64,000 nt of DNA from Bilabrum cf. latius (taxonomy: Eukaryota; Bigyra: Bicosoecida; Bigyra; Bicosoecida): contig OZ237752.1 of the NCBI GenBank assembly GCA_965178125.1, forward strand, positions 310,001-374,000, given 5' to 3'. A program made the position numbers and the translations under genes. Under the pieces are notes generated by a model. That model was not told the origin of the DNA and did not search any database. It was given only the letters and a program-made list of their open reading frames with translations. How positions within the stretch are numbered: position 1 is the first letter of the stretch; the number at the start of each line of letters is the position of its first letter. Shown piece by piece: positions 57,497 through 64,000 of the stretch.

Positions 57497-60035
57497 AACG
57501 GGGCCTGCCACTGGCCACCTTGCTGCTGTGGGCAGCTTGGCGAGCCTGGGTGGGTTGCTGCGCGTCGTCCATTTGACGTCCGCTTGCTTTGTCTGTGATG
57601 GCGCCTTGATGCGCCTGCCACTGGCCACCTTGCTGCTGTGGGCAGCTTGGCGAGCCTGGGTGGGTTGCTGCGCGTTGTCCATTTGACGTCCGCTAGCCTT
57701 TGTCTGTGATGGCGCCTTGATGCGCCTGCCGCTGGCCGCCTTGCTGCTGTGGGCAGCTTGGCGAGCCTGGGTGGGTTGCTGCGCGTCGTCCATTTGACGT
57801 CCGCTTGCTTCTTCTTTGATGGCGCCTTGATGCGCCTGCCACTGGCCGCCTTTGCTGCTGTGGGCAGCTTGGCGAGCCTGGGTGGGTTGCTGCGCGTCGT
57901 CCACTTGACGTCCGCTTGCCTTTGTCTGTGATGGCGCCTTGATGCGCCTGCCACTGGCCACCTTGCTGCTGTGGGCAGCTTGGCGAGCCTGGGTGGGTTG
58001 CTGCGCGTCGTCCATTTGACGTCCGCTTGCCTTTGTCTGTGATGGCGCCTTGATGCGCCTGCCACTGGCCGCCTTGCTGCTGTGGGCAGCTTGGCGAGCC
58101 TGGGTGGGTTGCTGCGCGTCGTCCACTTGACGTCCGCTTGCCTTTGTCTGTGATGGCGCCTTGATGCGCCTGCCGCTGGCCGCCTTGCTGCTGTGGGCAG
58201 CTTGGCGAGCCTGGGTGGGTTGCTGCGCGTCGTCCACTTGACGTCCGCTTGCCTTTGTCTGTGATGGCGCCTTGATGCGCCTGCCACTGGCCACCTTGCT
58301 GCTGTGGGCAGCTTGGCGAGCCTGGGTGGGTTGCTGCGCGTCGTCCATTTGACGTCCGCTTGCCTTTGTCTGTGATGGCGCCTTGATGCGCCTGCCACTG
58401 GCCGCCTTTGCTGCTGTGGGCAGCTTGGCGAGCCTGGGTGGGTTGCTGCGCGTCGTCCATTTGACGTCCGCTTGCCTTTGTCTATGATGGCGCCTTGATG
58501 CGCCTGCCACTGGCCGCCTTTGCTGCTATGGGCAGCTTGGCGAGCCTGGGTGGGTTGCTGCGCGTCGTCCATTTGACGTCCGCTTGCCTTTGTCTTTGAT
58601 GGCGCCTTGATGCGCCTGCCACTGGCCGCCTTTGCTGCTGTGGGCAGCTTGGCGAGCCTGGGTGGGTTGCTGCGCGTCGTCCATTTGGCGTCCGCTTGCC
58701 TTTGTCTGTGATGGCGCCTTGATGCGCCTGCCACTGGCCGCCTTTGCTGCTGTGGGCAGCTTGGCGAGCCTGGGTGGGTTGCTGCGCGTCGTCCATTTGA
58801 CGTCCGCTTGCCTTTGTCTGTGATGGCGCCTTGATGCGCCTGCCATTGGCCACCTTGCTGCTGTGGGCAGCTTGGCGAGCCTGGGTGGGTTGCTGCGCGT
58901 CGTCCATATGACGTCCGCTTGCCTTTGTCTGTGATGGCGCCTGACTGCGCCTGCCACTGGCCGCCTTTGCTGCTGTGGGCAGCTTGGCGAGCCTGGGTGG
59001 GTTGCTGCGCATCGTCCATTTGACGTCCGCTTGCCTTTGTCTGTGATGGCGCCTGAATGCGCCTGCCACTGGACGCCTTCGCTGCTGTGCGCAGCTTGGC
59101 GAGCCTGGGTGGGTTGCTGCGCGTCGTCCATTTGACGTCCGCTTGCCTTTGTCTGTGATGGCGCCTTGATGTGCCTGCCACTGGCCGCCTTTGCTGCTGT
59201 GCGCAGCTTGGCGAGCCTGGGTGGGTTGCTGCGCGTCGTCCATTTGACGTCCGCTTGCCTTTGTCTGTGATGGCGCCTTGAAGCGTCTGCCATTGGCCAC
59301 CTTGCTGCTGTGCGCAGCTTGGCGAGCCTGGGTGGGTTGCTGCGCGTCGTCCATTTGACGTCCGCTAGCCTTTTTCTGTGATGGCGCCTTGATGCGCCTG
59401 CCACTGGCCGCCTTTGCTGCTGTGCGCAGCTTGGCGAGCCTGGGTGGGTTGCTGCGCGTCGTCCATTTGACGTCCGCTAGCCTTTTTCTGTGATGGCGCC
59501 TTGATGCGCCTGCCACTGGCCGCCTTTGCTGCTGTGGGCAGCTTGGCGAGCCTGGGTGGGTTGCTGCGCGTCGTCCATTTGACGTCCGCTTGCTTTGTCT
59601 GTGATGGCGCCTTGATGCGCCTGCCACTGGCCGCCTTTGCTGCTGTGGGCAGCTTGGCGAGCCTGGGTGGGTTGCTGCGCGTCGTCCATTTGACGTCCGC
59701 TAGCCTTTGTCTGTGATGGCGCCTTGATGCGCCTGCCACTGGACGCCTTCGCTGCTGTGGGCAGCTTGGCGAGCCTGGGTGGGTTGCTGCGCGTCGTCCA
59801 TTTGACGTCCGCTTGCTTTTGTCTGTGATGGCGCCTTGATGCGCCTGCCACTGGCCGCCTTTGCTGCTGTGGGCAGCTTGGCGAGCCTGGGTGGGTTGCT
59901 GCGCGTCGTCCATTTGACGTCCGCTTGCCTTTGTCTATGATGGCGCCTTGATGCGCCTGCCACTGGCCGCCTTTGCTGCTGTGGGCAGCTTGGCGAGCCT
60001 GGGTGGGTTGCTGCGCGTCGTCCATTGGATAACTT
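57497..60035. repeat. ~111-bp minisatellite, about 23 copies
   Basis: Units contain GATGGCGCCTTGATGCGCCT and GGGCAGCTTGGCGAGCCTG. A typical unit is 111 bp (37 codons on the minus strand, MDDAQQPTQARQ...), but 1-bp indels move the frame between units. The long ORFs on the minus strand therefore switch frames and overlap, and I treat them as non-coding by-products. Confidence 0.9.
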
Positions 60036-60049
60036 AAGGTTGTGTTACG

Positions 60050-60408
60050 ATGCTCAACCGCGACATCACTAGCCGCCAAGGAGGAGATGACCACCCCCAA
60101 GGCAGCCTGTGTGAGCAATTGCACCATATGCACCATGAAACAGCTCGACCAGAAGGTCTTGTCATAGCGACAGCACTAGCTGCCAAGGAGGAGATGACCA
60201 CCCCCAAGGCAGCCTGTGTGAGCAATTGCACCATATGCACCATGAAACAGCTCGACCAGGATGTCTTGTCATAGCGACAGCACTAGCTGCCAAGGAGGAG
60301 ATGACCATCCCCAATGCAGCCTGTGTGAGCAATTGCACCATATGCACCATGAAACAGCTCGACCAGGAGGTCTTGTCATAGCGACAGCACTGGCGGCCAA
60401 GGAGGAGA
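60050..60408. repeat. 107-bp satellite, left block (three copies plus a truncated one)
   Basis: Unit contains CTAGCTGCCAAGGAGGAGAT and GTGTGAGCAATTGCACCAT. Copies begin near 60071, 60178 and 60285, with a truncated one near 60392. The block ends at AAGGAGGAGA, where a coding fragment is inserted. Confidence 0.9.
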
Positions 60409-61225
60409 ACATCTACTAGCGGCGCGACGACAGCACCCCCAGCGCGAGGCGCAGAAGGGCCAGGTCACAGGGCAGCCGCGGTAGTAGGAAGCAGCACGAA
60501 CATCAGCACCGACGTAGCAGCAGCAAGGCGGCAGAGTGCCTCCGACGTTCGCACTAGAAGGAGAGGTCCGACTAGGTCACGGCGAAGGGGGACTCATACT
60601 GCCTGTCAAATCCACGGGACCATCCCTTGATGCTAGAGTTAGCCTTGGGGGGACCCGGGAGGAGGCTTCGAGGAATTAGTCGTCCGCTGTAAAGCAGGCC
60701 ACCCAGGAGCGAACTCTCGTAGCCCGTCAGGGAGCCAGAGCAGAGCACACCGAGAGGGCTATTGTGGAGCAACGTGGCGGCATGAACTCGCAGAGCAGCG
60801 CACTGAGGAGCATGCAAGTGCACAGTGGGGACAAACTGTATTGGATGCAGCCAGCTACATTCTCAATCTGCACCACGCAGTGTTGTCCGGTGGCGGAGGT
60901 GTTGCACGTCTTACGCAAGTATGGCGCGCCTTTCCACTGGTACCTCGAGCCTGACGCAGCGATCAAGGCTCCACGAGACGGTGGGGACGCCGACTGGCAC
61001 GAAGGTACCTCAACGCAATCAGCCCTGTTTACTGAGATTCGCAAGCAGGTTGAGGCAGGATTCATTCGAGTTACATCGACACCAGCAACATCAGATATGC
61101 CGAGAGCCTTGCTGGTCCGGAAGTACGCTTGGAAGCTCAGCCCCGGCGTGGGCATGCAGCGACGCATAGTACCAAGTGAATAGGCCAGGATCGTCGTGGA
61201 TTTCTCGGGACTACGACCACATGCA
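60409..61225 (+). pseudogene. Reverse-transcriptase-like fragment inserted in the 107-bp satellite
   Basis: Frame open across the 817-bp segment apart from TAGs starting at 60482, 60485, 60515, 60677 and 61181. It ends with FTEIRKQVEAGFIRVTSTPA, ALLVRKYAW and UAG-ARIVVDFSGL. This resembles the start of a retroelement RT domain (...GxIRPSxSPxxSPxxLVxK, RxxxDxxxLN). The rest of RT, RNase H and integrase are missing, so it is a remnant. The upstream part is Gln/Arg-rich and includes APT-UAG-QQQGG. The segment is flanked by a 10-bp direct repeat, AAGGAGGAGA (60399-60408 and 61226-61235). The RT assignment rests on short motifs. Confidence 0.4.
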
Positions 61226-62140
61226 AAGGAGGAGATGACCACCCCCAAGGCAGCCTGTGTGAGCAATTGCACCATATGCACCATGAAACAGCTCGACCAG
61301 GAGGTCTTGTCATAGCGACAGCACTAGCTGCCAAGGATGAGATGACCACCCCCAAGGCAGCCTGTGTGAGCAATTGCACCATATGCACCATGAAACAGCT
61401 CGACCAGAAGGTCTTGTCATAGCGACAGCACTAGCTGCCAAGGAGGAGATGACCATCCCCAAGGCAGCCTGTGTGAGCAATTGCACCATATGCACCATGA
61501 AACAGCTCGACCAGAAGGTCTTGTCATAGCGACAGCACTAGCTGCCAAGGAGGAGATGACCATCCCCAATGCAGCCTGTGTGAGCAATTGCACCATATGC
61601 ACCATGAAACAGCTCGACCAGGAGGTCTTGTCATAGCGACAGCACTAGCTGCCAAGGAGGAGATGACCATCCCCAATGCAGCCTGTGTGAGCAATTGCAC
61701 CATGTACACCATTGAACAGCTCGACCAGGAGGTCTTGTCATAGCGACAGCACTAGCTGCCAAGGATGAGATGACCATCCCCAATGCAGCCTGTGTGAGCA
61801 ATTGCACCATATGCACCATGAAACAGCTCGACCAGGATGTCTTGTCATAGCGACAGCACTAGCTGCCAAGGATGAGATGACCATCCCCAAGGCAGCCTGT
61901 GTGAGCAATTGCACCATGTACACCATTGGACAGCTCAACCAGGAGGTCTTGTCATAGCGACAGCACTAGCTGCCAAGGAGGAGATGACCATCCCCAAGGC
62001 AGCCTGTGTGAGCAATTGCACCATGTACACCATTGAGCAGCTCGACCAGGAGGTCTTGTCATAGTAACAGCACTAGCTGCCAAGGAGGAGATGCCCATCC
62101 CCAAGGCAGCCTGTGTGAGCAATTGCACCATTTGCAGGGA
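61226..62140. repeat. 107-bp satellite, right block (about nine copies)
   Basis: Continues the left block after the inserted fragment. Copies are spaced 107 bp apart (near 61328, 61435, 61542, 61649, 61756, 61862, 61969, 62076). Further, more degenerate copies are visible to about 62310. Short minus-strand ORFs of 62 residues repeat with the satellite and are not genes. Confidence 0.9.
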
Positions 62141-62638
62141 CGCAGCTCGACAACAGAGTTTTGTAAGTTCCGGATGAACAGCACTAGCAACGACAGGACA
62201 AAATGAGCAGCACCATATGCACCATTTGTAAGCTAGACTGGGAGGTCCTGTCGAATGGATAGCACTAACAACGACGAAAGCGATGATCACTCCCGCAGCA
62301 ACCTGTGTACTTGAATGCATCTTAGGCACCAGTATTAAGCTCGGCGAGGATTTCGTATATAATTGACATCTCTGGTTGCGATCAACGACTAGGCTCATCG
62401 GTGGTACGGTGAATGCTGCAGATCAGCCACCATAACCTGACAGTTCAACACAACAGTCGATGCAAGTGGCTCCACGGTCGTCACCACCGACAGATGACTA
62501 CCACTAGTGGCAAGCAAAGCGGACAGCAGCCATCGTGGCGACTATATCCAAGGAGCGGATTAATGTGACCCACAGGTCAGTATGCGTAGGGCGGCAAGCC
62601 GCAGTGGCCACAGGTGGCCAAATCTGCGGGTCAGTACG

Positions 62639-62791
62639 GCGCAGGCTGCACCAGCAGCCGGGTCCCCTTGTGGCGCCACGGGTGGTCAACCGCCCGAGGA
62701 GCCGGGGCCCAGCACGCCCTCGCATTTTCTAGCAACCCTAACCGGAGGTTCTAGAACTGATTCGATGTAACGTACAAATCAATGTCAGTTT
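62639..62791. repeat. 153-bp terminal direct repeat (copy 1; copy 2 at 63519-63671)
   Basis: Runs from GCGCAGGCTGCACC to AATGTCAGTTT, identical by eye to 63519-63671. It marks the right end of both insertion units. Confidence 0.9.
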
Positions 62792-63671
62792 TTAGCAGGT
62801 CTGGGGTTACAATCAGTAAGACCGGAACTGTAGAAACTGGGATTGATTTGCGTGAAGGCCGACTCATCTTCCCGAGGGTACGCCGAAGATACTGATCTCG
62901 GCAGTGCTCAAGAAGACACGTACTACAATGTAGTGTAGTTCTGAGTCAGCTTGCAAAAGTTTTCCCGCCCACCCGCAAAGTGTAGAGGAAGTGCAGAGAG
63001 GAGTGTCATGACTCAAGTCCCTGAATGATGGGGCAAAGAGCCCACGCGTACCACAGCAATTTGGAGCGCGAGGACAGCCCAGGGCCTGCGATTTGGCGCA
63101 ACGATAGCGCATATCTTGCAGGGCAGGGATCATGACTCAACACCCAGAGGTACAGGGGTCGCCACCGGACACCGAAGGGCGGCACCCAGGATCGCGCGTG
63201 AGTTTGTCGGCATCCTCAGCCAACAAATCACACCGCGGGACAGTCAGCAGAAGACGGGGTCGTCATCTCAACGAGAGGGCGGCACCCAGGCATGGATAGT
63301 TTTCTTCCGGAACATTTTCGGTCTTTATAGTCCAGGCCATGCAGACACTCTGAGGGATTTGGATGTAGGGGTCGTCACCTCACTGAGAGGGCGGCACCGA
63401 GCTCGGGTGACTTTTCCCAGCCACTGGCTGGGTGTTTAGATCTTCGAGCGCATCTGCTTACATTGTATGATTGAATGATACCTCCGGTGGGTAGGCACTT
63501 TGCTTACCCGCGTCAGGCGCGCAGGCTGCACCAGCAGCCGGGTCCCCTTGTGGCGCCACGGGTGGTCAACCGCCCGAGGAGCCGGGGCCCAGCACGCCCT
63601 CGCATTTTCTAGCAACCCTAACCGGAGGTTCTAGAACTGATTCGATGTAACGTACAAATCAATGTCAGTTT
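62792..63671. mobile_element. Insertion unit B (880 bp), a deleted copy of unit A in head-to-tail array
   Basis: Starts TTAGCAGGTC directly after the GTCAGTTT end of unit A and itself ends GTCAGTTT at 63671, where kinase K3 resumes (CATGCCCAGC). It shares 172 bp (62792-62963 with 57020-57191) and 153 bp (63519-63671 with 62639-62791) with unit A. Its middle (62964-63518) is different and holds three degenerate copies of a GGGTCGTCA...GAGAGGGCGGCACC motif. Confidence 0.7.
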
Positions 63672-64000
63672 CATGCCCAGCGAGTACAGGTCCGCCCGCT
63701 CGTCGTACACCTCCCCCCTCACGACCTCGGGGGCGATGTAGTTGTCCTTCCCCGCCCAGCCCCGGATGCCATCCGCACCCATAGGCAGCGAACCGCCATC
63801 GGGCGCACTCGTCACACCCCTGGGAGGTTGCAACCACCTGTCCACGGCCTGCCCCGGGTCGATGATGACCCCCTCGCCGTCGTCTGCCAGCACCGAGTTC
63901 TCGAGAGACACGTCACGGTGCAGCACGCCCCTCGTGTGGTGGTGGTGCAGCCCCTTCGCCAGGCCATAGAAAGCCTTGCGAGCGGCTGCCGGGTCCATCC
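63672..64000 (-). pseudogene. Catalytic part of split kinase K3 (continues beyond the window)
   Basis: Homologous codon by codon to K2 (42934-43262), differing at a couple of dozen bases. It shows RKAFYGLAKGLHHHHTRG, HRDVSLEN, IIDPGQAVDRW, DNYIAPEVVRGEVYDERADL and YSLGM, then runs into the insertion. As in K2, DFG is DPG. Read into the insertion, translation continues about 50 codons (TAG as sense) before a TGA. The 5' part lies to the right of 64000. Confidence 0.85.

Larger units (their letters stand above)
57020..62791. mobile_element. Insertion unit A (5.77 kb) inside kinase K3
   Basis: Sequence beginning TTAGCAGGTC and ending GTCAGTTT interrupts K3 between the Met and Cys codons of SLGM|CAV. 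It contains the ~111-bp and 107-bp satellites and an RT-like fragment. Its first 172 bp and last 153 bp recur at the ends of unit B. No terminal inverted repeat and no target-site duplication are visible. Read on the minus strand its 3' end is CTAA followed by T, as in some Helitrons, but the 5' end (AAACTG) does not fit that family, and no Rep/helicase is present. The family is undetermined. Confidence 0.65.

Noticed and set aside
57260-60136. Minus-strand ORFs of 219-566 codons in the minisatellite as genes
   Set aside because: They overlap each other in different frames because of 1-bp indels between units, and no frame is kept.
60050-62140. CRISPR-like array
   Set aside because: The whole 107-bp unit repeats, including any would-be spacer; this is a eukaryotic satellite.
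1-64000. UAG as leucine, or as pyrrolysine/selenocysteine-like recoding
   Set aside because: Most informative columns are polar and several TAGs adjoin Gln runs, so Leu fits poorly. At one IPT column (17629) Leu would fit well, so identity is not proven. Recoding signals would not be needed at 55 dispersed sites in unrelated genes.
56270-64000. The 6.65-kb insertion in K3 as a large intron
   Set aside because: The junctions are not GT-AG in the kinase orientation (it starts AAACTG and ends CTAA), and no phase-compatible splice pair close to the ends was seen.

Overview
The window is nuclear DNA of a GC-rich microbial eukaryote (protist or alga, lineage not determined). It has spliceosomal GT-AG introns (donors mostly GTGAGT or GTGAGA), a eukaryotic Ku80, Ser/Thr kinases, ankyrin repeats, an F-box-like domain and giant IPT/TIG modules. 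The central result is that UAG is a sense codon here. Every recognisable gene is broken by in-frame TAG only, and each reads on in the same frame and homology to a TGA (7 genes) or TAA (2 genes). I count 55 in-frame TAGs in nine host genes (27 in the first alone) and 5 more in a mobile-element fragment. Gln is the best-supported meaning, from polyglutamine contexts and from repeat and kinase alignment columns.

Layout. 1-26442 (+): the 3' part of one giant intron-free gene with near-identical 891-bp repeats, dozens of IPT/TIG domains, a Cys-rich GCC2/GCC3-like stalk, a multi-pass membrane region and a charged tail. 26536-29638 (+): an unrecognised disordered, probably basic/acidic protein. 30088-34169 (+): F-box-like N-terminus joined in frame to a multi-pass membrane protein. 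34890-36578 (-): Gfo/Idh/MocA-type oxidoreductase, divergent from Ku80 (36875-40030, +). 40344-41981 (+) and 42211-43836 (-): two tail-to-tail kinases of an HRD-x-SLEN type. 44182-55891 (-): an ankyrin gene in which single repeats are single exons of 99 or 90 nt, expanded as an exon-plus-intron tandem array. 56270-64000: a third kinase, closely related to the second, split by a 6.65-kb insertion. The insertion is made of two head-to-tail units sharing both termini. It carries a ~111-bp minisatellite, a 107-bp satellite and a reverse-transcriptase-like fragment.

The genes do not form an obvious pathway, and no operon logic applies. What unites them is the shared genetic code: gene models made with the standard code would split the giant gene into more than a dozen pieces and truncate Ku80, all three kinases and the ankyrin protein. 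Exon phases, kinase motifs and repeat registers all agree once TAG is read as an amino acid. Coordinates of introns and starts come from reading the sequence by eye. Splice sites are inferred from consensus, phase and homology, not from transcripts.
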